From NCBI RefSeq assembly GCF_013343005.1, contig NZ_CP054491.1, forward strand, positions 2,090,501-2,154,500: 64,000 bases of DNA, read 5' to 3'. This document shows positions 39,643-49,939 of the stretch, in pieces. Numbering within the stretch: position 1 is the first letter of the stretch; every line of letters begins with the position of its first letter. The position numbers and the translations under genes were made by a program. The notes under the pieces are model-generated. The model was not told the DNA's origin and searched no databases. It saw only the letters and a list, made by a program, of their open reading frames with translations. The DNA is from Candidatus Reidiella endopervernicosa. Its GTDB lineage: Bacteria; Pseudomonadota; Gammaproteobacteria; GCF-013343005.

Positions 39643-40170
39643 ATGTTTGGCCGCTTACCCGTGTTTGTTGACCTTAAACGTTATGCTGATCAAGGCGTGA
39701 TGCTTGAAGGCGAACTCGAGTTAAGCAAAATGTCCAGGTTGTTGGAGTCGCTCACCTCCGATGAGGGGAGTATTAAGGTTGCGATCAACTTCGGCATTGA
39801 TGAGCAGCGTATTCGCTATATGCGAATCGAGGCAACTGCAGAGCTGATGTTACGTTGTCAGCGCTGTATGCAGCCAGTTGAGCAGCAGGTAGTGCTCAAT
39901 TCAGCGTTGGGGCTGATCAGCAGTGAGGCTCAGGCCGAGAGGCTGACAGGGGAGTATGAACCGTTTCTAATCCCTGATGAGCAGGCTGCGATAGCGGAGA
40001 TTATTGAGGATGAGCTGATTTTGGCGCTTCCGATTGTTCCCCGTCATGCCGATCAGCTTGCCTGTGCGCCGGTTGACTACTCATCGGACGATGCCGAACA
40101 GGAAAAGGTTGTCGAACAGGAAGAGAAGGTGAACCCCTTCGCAGCCCTGAGCGATTTGAAGAAACATTGA
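39643..40170 (+). CDS. yceD: YceD / DUF177 protein, 23S rRNA accumulation factor
   Basis: 175 aa. The DUF177 signature is the CQRCMQPV zinc-like motif (residues 74-81) and the acidic DEIL-type ending (IIEDELILALPIVPRH). It is the usual partner of rpmF and plsX. The N-terminus FGRLPVFVDLKRYADQG aligns in length with known YceD proteins, which supports the ATG at 39643 despite the lack of a leader. Confidence 0.9.
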   Translation: MFGRLPVFVDLKRYADQGVMLEGELELSKMSRLLESLTSDEGSIKVAINFGIDEQRIRYMRIEATAELMLRCQRCMQPVEQQVVLNSALGLISSEAQAERLTGEYEPFLIPDEQAAIAEIIEDELILALPIVPRHADQLACAPVDYSSDDAEQEKVVEQEEKVNPFAALSDLKKH

Positions 40171-40200
40171 ATTTTTGACAGTTAGTTAGGAGCCACGACC

Positions 40201-40380
40201 ATGGCCGTACAAAAGAACCGTAAGACCCGTTCAAGACGTGATATGCGCCGTTCACACGACGCACTCACCGCCCGCGCACTCTCAATCGATCCTACCTCTG
40301 GTGAGACTCACGTGCGTCATCACATCACCGCAGACGGCTTCTACCGTGGTCGTCGTGTCATTGCCGAAAAGGGCGAATGA
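40201..40380 (+). CDS. rpmF: 50S ribosomal protein L32
   Basis: 59 aa. [20 protein letters not shown] is the typical start, followed by [14 protein letters not shown]. This form lacks the zinc-binding cysteines found in some L32 proteins. RBS taggag 8 bp upstream. Second gene of the yceD-rpmF-plsX operon. Confidence 0.97.
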   Translation: MAVQKNRKTRSRRDMRRSHDALTARALSIDPTSGETHVRHHITADGFYRGRRVIAEKGE

Positions 40381-40390
40381 TGTTCCGTTT

Positions 40391-40411
40391 GGAGCGGCAT
40401 TTTGCCGCTCC
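40391..40411. terminator. hairpin between rpmF and plsX
   Basis: GGAGCGGC/GCCGCTCC, 8-bp stem with a 5-nt loop, 10 bp after the rpmF stop. No T run follows, so it more likely stabilises the rpmF mRNA end or attenuates than terminates fully. Confidence 0.5.
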
Positions 40412-40450
40412 GGACAACCTCTCCAGTACCACTAAACTAACTCGAAGGGC

Positions 40451-41479
40451 ATGGATCGGATGACGATTGTCTCTCTCGATGCCATGGGTGGCGACGCAGG
40501 CCCAGATGTCACTATCCCGGCGGCCGAAATCGCACTCGAAGCTAATCCCGATCTCAAGCTGATTCTGGTTGGCGATCAGGAATTACTCACCAAACGTATA
40601 GCGGACCTTAAGCCAGCACTGGCTGAGCGGGTTTCAATTCGTCACGCCTCGCAGAAGGTGGAGATGGATGAGTCTCCTTCATCGGCACTGCGTGGCAAGA
40701 AGGACTCCTCGATGCGGGTTGCGATCAACCTGGTTAAAGAGGGTGAGGCGGGTGCCTGTGTCAGTGCCGGAAATACCGGTGCGCTGATGGCAACGGCGCG
40801 TTTTGTGCTCAAGACTCTGCCCGGTATCGATCGTCCTGCCATCTGTACCTCGATCCCCTCGGTTGAAGGGCACAACCATATCCTTGATCTCGGCGCCAAT
40901 GTCGACTCCAGCTCTGATCACCTGTTCCAGTTTGCAGTGATGGGATCGGTGCTGGCGAGCGCGGTTGATAATATCGAATCGCCTCGTGTGGCACTGCTCA
41001 ATATTGGTGAGGAGGAGATCAAGGGTAACGATCAGGTGAAGCGCGCGGCGTCGATATTGGCTGCAAGCGAGCTTAACTACATCGGTTATATCGAGGGTGA
41101 TCAGGTCTTTAAAGGTGGTTCGGACGTAGTGGTCTGCGACGGTTTTGTCGGCAACGTGATGTTGAAGACGACCGAGGGGGTGGCGAAGATGATCAGTCAC
41201 TTCATGAAGGAGGCCTTCATGCGTGGTCCGCTCTCCAAATTGGCCGCGGTTATTGCGATGCCGGTGCTGAAATCTTTCCGTAAGCGTATCGACCCGCGCC
41301 GTTATAACGGTGCCAGCCTGCTCGGCCTGCGCGGTATTGTGGTGAAGAGCCACGGTGGTGCTGATGCTTTCTCATTTGCCAACGCGATCAAGATTGCCAC
41401 ATTGGAGGTGAGCAAGTCGGTACCTGAGCGCATCCACTCTGAGCTGGAAACGCTACTAACAAGAAGAGAAGCGGTTTGA
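40451..41479 (+). CDS. plsX: phosphate acyltransferase PlsX
   Basis: 342 aa from ATG 40451; a second ATG at 40460 gives the more usual [12 protein letters not shown] start. Contains [18 protein letters not shown] and the C-terminal [14 protein letters not shown]. Makes acyl-phosphate from acyl-ACP for phospholipid synthesis. Its stop overlaps the fabH start. Intact. Confidence 0.95.
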   Translation: MDRMTIVSLDAMGGDAGPDVTIPAAEIALEANPDLKLILVGDQELLTKRIADLKPALAERVSIRHASQKVEMDESPSSALRGKKDSSMRVAINLVKEGEAGACVSAGNTGALMATARFVLKTLPGIDRPAICTSIPSVEGHNHILDLGANVDSSSDHLFQFAVMGSVLASAVDNIESPRVALLNIGEEEIKGNDQVKRAASILAASELNYIGYIEGDQVFKGGSDVVVCDGFVGNVMLKTTEGVAKMISHFMKEAFMRGPLSKLAAVIAMPVLKSFRKRIDPRRYNGASLLGLRGIVVKSHGGADAFSFANAIKIATLEVSKSVPERIHSELETLLTRREAV

Positions 41480-42444
41480 TCTATTCGCGAATTGCAGGAA
41501 CCGGCGGACATCTACCGGAGAAGGTGCTGAGCAACGGCGATCTGGAAAAGATGGTCGATACCAACGATCAGTGGATACGTGATCGCACCGGCATCGAGAA
41601 ACGCCACATCGCCGCTGAGGGTGAGACCACCTGTGACCTGGCCGAAGTGGCCGCACGCAAGGCGATTGAGGCTGCAGGTCGCAGTGTCGATGAGATCGAT
41701 CTGATTATCGTTGCGACCACCACCCCTGATCGCGTCTTCCCGAGTACTGCCTGCCTGCTACAACAGCGACTTGACATCCACGGCTGTGCTGCGTTTGATA
41801 TCCAAGCGGTCTGTACCGGTTTTGTCTATGCCCTTGGTGTGGCCGATAAATTCATTAAGAGCGGTTCGGCCAAATGCGCGCTCGTCGTCGGTGCCGAGAC
41901 CCTGTCACGCATTGTTGACTGGAATGATCGCACCACCTGTGTGCTGTTTGGTGATGGTGCTGGTGCGGTGGTGCTAGAGGCATCCGAAGAGCCCGGTATT
42001 CTCTCCACCCATCTGCACGCTGATGGTAAGTATGAGTCGCTGCTAACGGTTAATAGTGGTGTCTCCACTAATTATCAGCAGGTGCTCGACCACGGTGCCT
42101 ATATCGAGATGCGTGGTAACGAGGTCTTCAAGATGGCGGTTAATACTCTGGGTCGCATCGTTGATGAGACTCTCGCCGCTAATAATATGGAGAAGAGCGA
42201 TATCGACTGGCTGGTGCCGCATCAGGCCAATACCCGCATTATCGGTGCGACGGCCAGAAAGCTGAAAATGTCGATGGATCATGTGGTGGTCACGGTTGAC
42301 CAACACGGCAATACCTCTGCCGCCTCAGTACCGTTGGCGCTTGACGCTGCTGTGCGCGATGGCCGTATTAAGCGCGGTGAGACGCTGTTGTTGGAGGCGT
42401 TTGGCGGCGGCTTTACCTGGGGCTCAGCGCTACTGAAGTTCTGA
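41476..42444 (+). CDS. fabH: beta-ketoacyl-ACP synthase III
   Basis: 322 aa, TTG start at 41476 overlapping the plsX stop (TTGA). Catalytic Cys in [11 protein letters not shown], His in VPHQANTRI and Asn in [10 protein letters not shown]. Condenses acetyl-CoA with malonyl-ACP to start fatty acid synthesis. Intact. Confidence 0.95.
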   Translation: MIYSRIAGTGGHLPEKVLSNGDLEKMVDTNDQWIRDRTGIEKRHIAAEGETTCDLAEVAARKAIEAAGRSVDEIDLIIVATTTPDRVFPSTACLLQQRLDIHGCAAFDIQAVCTGFVYALGVADKFIKSGSAKCALVVGAETLSRIVDWNDRTTCVLFGDGAGAVVLEASEEPGILSTHLHADGKYESLLTVNSGVSTNYQQVLDHGAYIEMRGNEVFKMAVNTLGRIVDETLAANNMEKSDIDWLVPHQANTRIIGATARKLKMSMDHVVVTVDQHGNTSAASVPLALDAAVRDGRIKRGETLLLEAFGGGFTWGSALLKF

Positions 42445-42499
42445 TTCGGTCAACACCCCGCATATAGAACAAGAACTACTCAATCAGGAAAAACACTCA

Positions 42500-43441
42500 A
42501 TGAACTTTGCTTTTGTCTTTCCCGGTCAGGGATCACAATCGGTCGGTATGCTCGCCGATCTGGCAGAGGGCCATCCGGTCGTCGCCGATACTTTTGCCGC
42601 AGCATCCGATGCGCTCGGCTACGACCTCTGGAAACTGATCCAGGATGGTCCTGTAGAAGAGCTTAATAAAACCCATATCACCCAGCCTGCGATGCTGGTC
42701 TCCGGTGTTGCCGTCTGGCGCGCCTGGCAGGCAAAGAGCGGTGCCACTCCTGCGGTGATGGCGGGTCACAGCCTCGGTGAGTACACCGCGCTGGTCTGTG
42801 CAGGGGCGCTCGCTTTTGAGGATGCGGTCAAACTGGTCGAGAAGCGTGGGCTGCTGATGCAGGAAGCGGTTCCGGCGGGTGAGGGTGCCATGGCGGCAAT
42901 TCTTGGTCTCGACGATGAGGCTGTTATGAGTGTTTGTGCCACAGCGGCAGAGGGTGAGGTCGCAGAAGCGGTTAACTTCAACTCGCCGGGGCAGGTGGTT
43001 ATTGCAGGCAGTAAGGGTGCAATTGAGCGCGCCATGGTGCTGGCCAAGGAGCAGGGTGCAAAGCGTGCACTGCCGCTGCCTGTCAGTGTGCCGTCGCACT
43101 GTGCGCTGATGAAACCTGCGGCTGAGAAGATGGCCGAGGCGTTAGCGGCGACCGAAATCAAGGTGCCTGCAATTCCCGTTATTCATAATGCGGATGTTGT
43201 CAGCCACAACAGTGGTGATGATATTCGCGATGCACTGAAGCGTCAGCTACATATGCCGGTCCGCTGGGTTGAAACGGTTGAGAAGATCAATGCCGACGGC
43301 ATCGGCACTTTGATTGAAGGTGGTCCGGGTAAGGTGCTTGCGGGGCTGAACAAACGTATCGTCAAGACAATGACTGCAATGCCGGTCTTTAGCGGTGATA
43401 CGCTGGAGAAGGCGTTGGCTGAGATTGGAGGAGAAGCGTAA
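42500..43441 (+). CDS. fabD: malonyl-CoA:ACP transacylase
   Basis: 313 aa. FPGQGSQSVGML start, nucleophile Ser in AGHSLGEYTAL, His in PVSVPSHCALM and a GGPGKVLAGL C-terminal motif. The stop codon overlaps the fabG ATG by one base, giving coupled translation. Confidence 0.95.
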   Translation: MNFAFVFPGQGSQSVGMLADLAEGHPVVADTFAAASDALGYDLWKLIQDGPVEELNKTHITQPAMLVSGVAVWRAWQAKSGATPAVMAGHSLGEYTALVCAGALAFEDAVKLVEKRGLLMQEAVPAGEGAMAAILGLDDEAVMSVCATAAEGEVAEAVNFNSPGQVVIAGSKGAIERAMVLAKEQGAKRALPLPVSVPSHCALMKPAAEKMAEALAATEIKVPAIPVIHNADVVSHNSGDDIRDALKRQLHMPVRWVETVEKINADGIGTLIEGGPGKVLAGLNKRIVKTMTAMPVFSGDTLEKALAEIGGEA

Positions 43442-44184
43442 TGAGCTTAGAGAATCAGATTGCACTGGTTACCGGTGCCAGCCGAGGTATCGGTCAGGCA
43501 ACTGCCCACGAGCTGGGTCGTATGGGTGCGACCGTGATCGGCACTGCGACCAGCGAAGGTGGTGCGGAGAAGATCGGTGCGGCGATGGCTGAAGCGGGTG
43601 TTAAGGGGGTGGGTCGGATGCTGAATGTGACCGATCAGGCCTCGATCGATACTCTGCTTAAGGCGATCGGTGATGAGTTCGGAGCGCCGACTATTTTGGT
43701 CAATAATGCCGGAATAACCCGCGATAACCTGCTGATGCGTATGAAGGATGATGAGTGGGATTCGATTATCGATACCAATCTCAGTTCAGTCTTTCGCCTC
43801 AGTCGCGCCTGTCTGCGCGGCATGATGAAGGCGCGCCAGGGGCGCATTATCAGTATTGCGTCAGTGGTTGGTTCAATGGGTAACGCCGGTCAGACCAACT
43901 ACGCGGCGGCCAAGGCGGGCATTATGGGCTTTACCAAGTCACTGGCACGTGAAGTTGGTTCACGTGGTATTACTGTGAATACCGTGGCGCCCGGCTTTAT
44001 CGATACCGATATGACCCGCGCCCTTCCCGATGAGCAGAAGAAGGCGCTGCTGGATGTGATCCCGCTCAATCGTCTCGGTTCGGCCGAGGAGATTGCCCAG
44101 TCGGTTGGCTTCTTTGCATCGCCGGCTGCGGCCTATATCACCGGTGAGACGCTGCATGTAAATGGCGGAATGTACATGGGGTAA
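43441..44184 (+). CDS. fabG: 3-oxoacyl-ACP reductase
   Basis: 247 aa SDR. NADPH-binding TGASRGIGQATA, catalytic Ser in SIASVVGSMGNAGQ, YxxxK as NYAAAKAG. The end VNGGMYMG is typical of FabG. A hairpin CGACTC/GAGTCG at 44186-44201 follows the stop directly. Confidence 0.95.
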   Translation: MSLENQIALVTGASRGIGQATAHELGRMGATVIGTATSEGGAEKIGAAMAEAGVKGVGRMLNVTDQASIDTLLKAIGDEFGAPTILVNNAGITRDNLLMRMKDDEWDSIIDTNLSSVFRLSRACLRGMMKARQGRIISIASVVGSMGNAGQTNYAAAKAGIMGFTKSLAREVGSRGITVNTVAPGFIDTDMTRALPDEQKKALLDVIPLNRLGSAEEIAQSVGFFASPAAAYITGETLHVNGGMYMG

Positions 44185-44416
44185 TCGACTCATCGGAGTC
44201 GGTTGGCCGTTTGATGGGCGTAGCCAATCAATAAATGGCATTAACAATAATCGTTAACTGATTGTTTATTAATAAGTAATAGATATTTGAATTGACGGAT
44301 TTGCAACGCTTAAATTGGACTTCACATAGGTGTGGAACCGTGCGTTCGATTCCAATACAATAGCCGCCGCAGCCCAATACGGCATAAAGAGAACAAGTCT
44401 GGAGGATATATCAGTC

Positions 44417-44653
44417 ATGAGCAGCATCGACGAACGCGTCAAGAAGATTGTAGTAGAACAGCTGGGTGTTAAAGAGGACGAAGTGACCAACGAAGCCTCT
44501 TTCGTAGACGACCTTGGCGCAGATTCACTCGACACCGTCGAGCTGGTAATGGCCCTCGAAGAAGAGTTCGAGTGCGAGATTCCAGACGAAGAAGCAGAGA
44601 AGATCACCACCGTTCAGCAGGCTATTGACTACGTCACCGCCAACCTGGACTAA
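44417..44653 (+). CDS. acpP: acyl carrier protein
   Basis: 78 aa from ATG 44417, RBS ggagg upstream. Phosphopantetheine Ser in [18 protein letters not shown], very acidic. A separate gap of 230 bp from fabG suggests its own promoter. Expected to be highly expressed. Confidence 0.97.
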   Translation: MSSIDERVKKIVVEQLGVKEDEVTNEASFVDDLGADSLDTVELVMALEEEFECEIPDEEAEKITTVQQAIDYVTANLD

Positions 44654-44673
44654 AATCTGCTGTTTCAATATAG

Positions 44674-44704
44674 GGCCGTAACTGCACTCGCTGCAGTTGC
44701 GGCC
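44674..44704. terminator. strong hairpin between acpP and fabF
   Basis: 13-bp stem (one G-T pair) GGCCGTAACTGCA / TGCAGTTGCGGCC with a 5-nt loop, followed by TTGT. It lies 20 bp after acpP and should uncouple the abundant acpP message from fabF. Confidence 0.65.
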
Positions 44705-44747
44705 TTGTAGCTTCAGTACATACGTAAATATTCAAGAGGTAGTCGCA

Positions 44748-45989
44748 TTGTCGAAGCGTCGCGTCGTAGTGACCGGTATTGGTGCCGTCACCCCCGTTGG
44801 TCTCAATGTTGAAGAGACCTGGAAAAACATTCTTGCTGGTAAATCGGGTATTGCTCCAATTACCCATTTCGATGCAGCTGCATTTTCCGTGCGTTTTGCC
44901 GGTGAGGTGAAGGACTTCGACATCACTGAATACATCACCAACAAAGATGCCAAGAAGATGGACCCCTTTATCCACTATGGCATTGCCGCAGCGTGTCAGG
45001 CGATCGACGATTCGGGCATTGAAGTGACCGATGAGAATGCTGAGCGAATTGGTGTTGCGATCGGTTCCGGTATTGGTGGTCTACACACCATCGAAAAGAC
45101 CGATGCGGTCTACCATAAGAGCGGCCCACGCCGTATCTCTCCCTTTTTCATACCTAGCAGTATCACCAACATGATCTCGGGTAACCTCTCGATCAAGTAC
45201 GGTATGAAAGGTCCAAATATTGCCATCGTCACGGCCTGTACCACCGGTACACATAATGTCGGCGATGCGGCTCGCATGATCGCTTATGGTGATGCCGATG
45301 TGATGGTGGCTGGTGGTGCCGAGATGGCAACTACTGAACTGGGTGTGGGTGGCTTTGCCGCTGCTCGTGCACTCTCCAGTCGTAACGATGATCCTGAGAA
45401 GGCGAGTCGCCCCTGGGATAAGGATCGTGATGGCTTTGTACTCGGCGAGGGTGCCGGTGTTGTTGTGCTTGAGGAGTATGAGCACGCCAAGGCCCGTGGT
45501 GCGACCATCTATGCCGAAATGAGCGGTTACGGTATGAGCGGCGATGCCTACCACATGACCATGCCTTCAGAGGGTGGTGAGGGCGCGATGCGCTGCATGG
45601 TAAGTGCGATGCGCGATGCGGGTCTTAACCCAGATCAGATCGACTACATCAATGCCCACGGTACCTCCACACCGGCGGGTGATATTGCCGAGACGATGGC
45701 AGCGAAGAATGCATTTGGTGACCACGCTTACAAACTGGCGATGAGCTCCACCAAGTCGATGACCGGTCATCTTCTCGGTGCTGCCGGTGGTATTGAGGCG
45801 GTCTTCTCAATTCTGGCAATTCGCGATCAGGTGGCTCCGCCCACCATCAATATCGACAATCCAGATGAGGGTTGTGATCTCAACTATGTCGCCCACGAGG
45901 CGCAGCAGATGGAAGTCAATGCAGCGCTCTCCAACTCCTTCGGTTTTGGCGGCACCAACGGTTCGCTGCTCTTTACCCGTCTGCGTTAA
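44748..45989 (+). CDS. fabF: beta-ketoacyl-ACP synthase II
   Basis: 413 aa with a TTG start at 44748 (RBS agaggt 7 bp upstream); this gives the family-typical [17 protein letters not shown] start. Catalytic Cys in [14 protein letters not shown], His in [11 protein letters not shown] and [15 protein letters not shown]. Elongates acyl chains. Intact. Confidence 0.95.
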   Translation: MSKRRVVVTGIGAVTPVGLNVEETWKNILAGKSGIAPITHFDAAAFSVRFAGEVKDFDITEYITNKDAKKMDPFIHYGIAAACQAIDDSGIEVTDENAERIGVAIGSGIGGLHTIEKTDAVYHKSGPRRISPFFIPSSITNMISGNLSIKYGMKGPNIAIVTACTTGTHNVGDAARMIAYGDADVMVAGGAEMATTELGVGGFAAARALSSRNDDPEKASRPWDKDRDGFVLGEGAGVVVLEEYEHAKARGATIYAEMSGYGMSGDAYHMTMPSEGGEGAMRCMVSAMRDAGLNPDQIDYINAHGTSTPAGDIAETMAAKNAFGDHAYKLAMSSTKSMTGHLLGAAGGIEAVFSILAIRDQVAPPTINIDNPDEGCDLNYVAHEAQQMEVNAALSNSFGFGGTNGSLLFTRLR

Positions 45990-46019
45990 ATATCGCTGCC
46001 CCAGCGCAGCGAATCGCCT

Positions 46020-47406
46020 GTGACGCAACCGGCAGCAGAAAGCGGAGAAAATACGGTCTCAATCGAGATCGCCTCGAAGATCGATCTGCTCGATCTTCAC
46101 CGCTTCAACCGCGAGCGTTATCCTCATCTGCTTGAGAGCGTGCTACATGGCACGGCTCAGGCGCGATACGACATCCTGTTTGCCTTTCCTGATCACTACC
46201 TCACCCTGATGCAGAGTGGCGATCTGAATGAGCCTCTGGGCTGATCAGGAACGCCCCTTTCTGTCTGAACTCGATCGCTGGTGGCAGCAGAACCGTATCG
46301 AGGTCTGTGATAGTGAGCTTCCTTTCAGCGGAGGCTGGTTTCTCTATCTTGGCTATGAGCTGGCAGGGGAGATCGAACCGACACTTAAGCTCCCAGCGAC
46401 GCGTTCTCAGTTTCCCATTGCGATGGCTGTTCGCCACCCAGCAGCGGTTATTGTCGACCATCAGGCTGGTACAACCCATCTTGTTGTCGAGGCGGGCCGT
46501 GAGGAACAGCTGGCATCACTACAGGCCGATATCGAGGCAGTGACACAGAGTCAGTCGCCACGGACCCAGGCTATTAGCGCGCGGATCGAGGAGGAGCCTG
46601 CCGAGCGCTATCTCGATGCGGTTGAGCGCATTCTCTCCTATATCCGCGAGGGTGATGTCTTCCAGGTCAATCTTTCACGTGAGTGGAGTGGGACGCTACA
46701 GGAGTCGGTTACTGCCGCTGATCTCTATAGTGTGCTGCGAACCACCAACCCAGCGCCCTTTGCCGCACTGGCTACCTTTGGTGAATCGGCGGTGGTCAGC
46801 TCGTCACCGGAACGACTGGTATCGGTGCATGATGGAGTCGTACAGACTCGCCCAATTGCCGGAACCCGTCCGCGCAGTGAACGGCGTGAGGATGATCAAG
46901 TACTTTCAGAGACACTGATGTCACACCCCAAGGAGCAGGCTGAGCACATCATGTTGATCGATCTTGAGCGTAATGATCTCGGGCGCGTCTCGGTACCGGG
47001 CAGCGTTGAGGTCGATGAGTTGATGGTGCTTGAAAGCTATGCCCATGTGCACCACATCGTCTCCAATGTGCGAGGCAGATTGCGAGAGGGTGTCACGCCC
47101 GGTGAGGTGATTCGCGCCACCTTCCCCGGCGGTACCATCACCGGCTGCCCCAAGGTGCGTTGCATGGAGATTATTGCCGAGCTGGAGCAGACCGGCCGTG
47201 GCCCCTATACCGGTTCGATCGGTTACCTCAATCGTGACGGCAGCATGGATCTCAATATCCTGATCCGAACCATGCTGCTTGAGCAGCAGCAGGTGACCTT
47301 CCGCGCTGGTGCGGGCATCGTGACCGACTCCATTGCCGAGCGTGAACTCGAAGAGACACGCGCCAAGGCGCTCGGCATGCTGCGTGCGCTGGAGCCTCAG
47401 TCATGA
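46020..47406 (+). pseudogene. pabB: aminodeoxychorismate synthase component I with one frameshift
   Basis: The first frame (46020-46244) covers the N-terminal ~70 residues, ending LMQSGDLNEPLG. The rest reads in the +1 frame (from 46228): LWADQERPFLSELDRWW and the intact chorismate-binding domain with GDVFQVNLSREW, PERLVSV, HIMLIDLERNDLGRV and PGGTITGCPKVRCMEII. One extra C in the CCTC stretch near 46233 would explain it. All catalytic motifs are intact and the gene sits between healthy fabF and pabC, so this could be a sequencing error, or the downstream frame could be expressed from its internal ATG at 46228. Confidence 0.75.
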
Positions 47407-48209
47407 TTCTGGTTAACGGAAAACGCGGCATGACGGTTGATCTACTCGATCGCGGTTTCCAGTATGGCGATGGCCTGTTTGAGACAGTTGCCTTCAGTGG
47501 TGGTGAATTGGCCCATTGGGATCGTCATATGCATCGTCTTGAGCAGGGGTGTCTGCGTCTTGGCATCCCGACGCCCGACCTCGAGCTGCTACGCAAAGAG
47601 GCGCAGCAGCTGATCAAGGGGGAGGAGCGGGCCGTCATTAAGCTGATCATCACCCGTGGTAGCGGAGGACGTGGCTATCGTCCACCCATAGAGGCGAAAC
47701 CGACACGCATCGTGGCCCGTTACGGCTGGCCTGCCTATCCCGATGAGTTTGCCGAGCAGGGCATCTGGCTACGACTCTGTGAAACCCCCGTTAGCATCAA
47801 TCCACGCCTTGCGGGACTTAAGCACCTCAATCGACTCGATCAGGTACTGGCACGCGGTGAGTGGGATGATGATCAGGTTCCTGAAGGGTTGATGCTCGAT
47901 GCCGATGGCTGGGTAGTTGAAGGCACGCAGAGCAATCTCTTTATTATCAAAGAGGGTCGACTCGTTACGCCCGATTTGTCGCGTTGTGGTGTCGCTGGCA
48001 TCATGCGTGAAGTAGTGATTGAGGCGGCTGCAATGGCTGGGATTGAGTGTGAGATCGGCGCGCTCTCACTCGAGAGTGTTAAAGCAGCCGATGCACTCTT
48101 TGTCTGCAACAGCCTGATCGGAATCTGGCCGGTTCGACAACTGGGTAAACAACTATTCAAAATAGATGCAATCACCCGCACCCTACAACAGGCCGTGGGC
48201 CACACATAG
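47403..48209 (+). CDS. pabC: aminodeoxychorismate lyase
   Basis: 268 aa, class IV PLP enzyme. DRGFQYGDGLFETVAF, the PLP lysine in AGLKHLNRLDQVLA and EGTQSNLFI. Makes p-aminobenzoate for folate. Overlaps the pabB stop by 4 bp. Confidence 0.93.
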   Translation: MILVNGKRGMTVDLLDRGFQYGDGLFETVAFSGGELAHWDRHMHRLEQGCLRLGIPTPDLELLRKEAQQLIKGEERAVIKLIITRGSGGRGYRPPIEAKPTRIVARYGWPAYPDEFAEQGIWLRLCETPVSINPRLAGLKHLNRLDQVLARGEWDDDQVPEGLMLDADGWVVEGTQSNLFIIKEGRLVTPDLSRCGVAGIMREVVIEAAAMAGIECEIGALSLESVKAADALFVCNSLIGIWPVRQLGKQLFKIDAITRTLQQAVGHT

Positions 48210-48265
48210 ATAGATGGATTTGTGATTTGTTTCAGAGCATTCAACCACCAGTAACGTATCTACAG

Positions 48266-49285
48266 ATGAGAGGTTTTGCACGAACTCTGCTGATGGCCGT
48301 GATCCTTTTTATGGCTGCAGCGGTGATCGGTTTTTTCTGGCTCAATCACCAGTACGAACAGTTTCTGCAGACTCCCCTGAGTATCGATGAAGAGGGATTG
48401 GAACTGGTGGTGGCAGAGGGGAGTGCCTTGAAGGGTATTGCTTCTGATCTGGCCAATCGTGAGGTGATAAAACAACCTCGCTATCTTGAGTTCTATGCTC
48501 GCAGCAACGATCTGGCGCAGCGTATCAAGGCAGGTGAGTATCGAATCGATGCAGGTGCTCGACCGGCCGATCTGATCCAGCAGATCGTCGACGGGAAGGT
48601 GATCCACTACAGCGTTACACTGATCGAAGGGTGGAATTTCCGTGAGTTGATGGCGGCGATTAAGGCTCATCCACAGCTTGAGCAAACGCTGACAGAGACC
48701 GACGGGGCTGGTGTAATGAAGGCGCTTGGTGAGCCCGAGCTTCATCCCGAAGGGCTCTTCTATCCCGACACCTACCACATCACACGCGGTACTTCCGATC
48801 TGGCGCTGCTCAAACGTGCCAGAGCAAGGATGAAGCGGTATCTCGAGCAGGCGTGGCAGGCGCGAGATACGAAGTTACCGTTGAAATCTCCCTACGAGGC
48901 GCTGATTCTTGCCTCAATCGTGGAGAAGGAGACCGGTGTGGCCGAGGAGCGCCCGACCATTGCAGGTGTCTTTACCCGACGTCTCAATAAGCGGATGCGG
49001 TTGCAGACCGATCCGACGGTAATCTACGGCATGGGTGAAAGCTTCGATGGCGATATACGCTTTCGTGATCTGAAGCAAGATACCCCATACAATACCTATA
49101 CACGTAGAGGACTACCGCCAACTCCAATTGCGATACCCAGTGGTGCTGCAATCGATGCGGCGCTGCATCCGGCCGATGGTAAGAGCCTCTACTTTGTTGC
49201 CGATGGTAGTGGTGGCCACACCTTCTCGGCAACACTCGAAGAGCACAATCGCGCGGTGCGTAAATATCAGCTGCGCCGCAAGTAG
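48266..49285 (+). CDS. mltG: endolytic peptidoglycan transglycosylase MltG
   Basis: 339 aa from ATG 48266; upstream in-frame codons overlap nothing useful. One membrane helix (LLMAVILFMAAAVIGFFWL), a LysM-like subdomain, then YceG motifs SIVEKETGVAEERPTIAGVF (catalytic Glu) and QTDPTVIYGMG. Cuts nascent glycan strands at the inner membrane. Intact. Confidence 0.95.
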   Translation: MRGFARTLLMAVILFMAAAVIGFFWLNHQYEQFLQTPLSIDEEGLELVVAEGSALKGIASDLANREVIKQPRYLEFYARSNDLAQRIKAGEYRIDAGARPADLIQQIVDGKVIHYSVTLIEGWNFRELMAAIKAHPQLEQTLTETDGAGVMKALGEPELHPEGLFYPDTYHITRGTSDLALLKRARARMKRYLEQAWQARDTKLPLKSPYEALILASIVEKETGVAEERPTIAGVFTRRLNKRMRLQTDPTVIYGMGESFDGDIRFRDLKQDTPYNTYTRRGLPPTPIAIPSGAAIDAALHPADGKSLYFVADGSGGHTFSATLEEHNRAVRKYQLRRK

Positions 49286-49306
49286 AACAACAATAAAAGG
49301 GCATTC

Positions 49307-49939
49307 ATGCGAGGTCGTTTCATAACCGTTGAGGGTACCGAGGGCGTTGGTAAATCGACCAACCTCGAGTTCATTCGTCAGCAGCTCGAGGCTGCTGGAA
49401 TCGAAGTGGTGCAGACCCGCGAGCCGGGCGGTACACCGTTGTCCGAGGATATCCGTCAGCAGCTACTCGATCATCGCCATACAGGCATGTCTTCCGACTG
49501 CGAACTGCTGCTGATGTTTGCTGCACGTGCTGAGCACCTGGCCAAGGTAATTGTGCCAGCACTCGAAGCAGGTAAGTGGGTACTTTGCGACCGTTTCACC
49601 GACGCCACCTACGCCTATCAAGGCGGTGGACGCGGTATAGATACCAGCCGTATCTCGGCACTGGAGAATTGGGTGCAGGGCGAGTTACGTCCCGATGCTA
49701 CGCTGATCCTCGATGTGCCGGTTGAGATCGGACTGGCACGTGCCAGTCAGCGAGGTGAGCTTGATCGTTTTGAGCGCGAGAAGGAGGAGTTCTTCAACAA
49801 CGTGCGCAACGCCTATCTCTCACTGGCTGAGCAGTATCCAAAACGAATTCACATCATCGATGCGGCTCCCGCGCTTGAGGTGGTGCAGTCACAGCTTGCG
49901 GATGTACTGAAACAGATCATGGAGCCAAACGGTGATTGA
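49307..49939 (+). CDS. tmk: thymidylate kinase
   Basis: 210 aa. P-loop EGTEGVGKSTNLEFI, TREPGGTPLSE, DRFTDATYAYQGGGR. dTMP to dTDP. Overlaps holB by 8 bp. Confidence 0.96.
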   Translation: MRGRFITVEGTEGVGKSTNLEFIRQQLEAAGIEVVQTREPGGTPLSEDIRQQLLDHRHTGMSSDCELLLMFAARAEHLAKVIVPALEAGKWVLCDRFTDATYAYQGGGRGIDTSRISALENWVQGELRPDATLILDVPVEIGLARASQRGELDRFEREKEEFFNNVRNAYLSLAEQYPKRIHIIDAAPALEVVQSQLADVLKQIMEPNGD

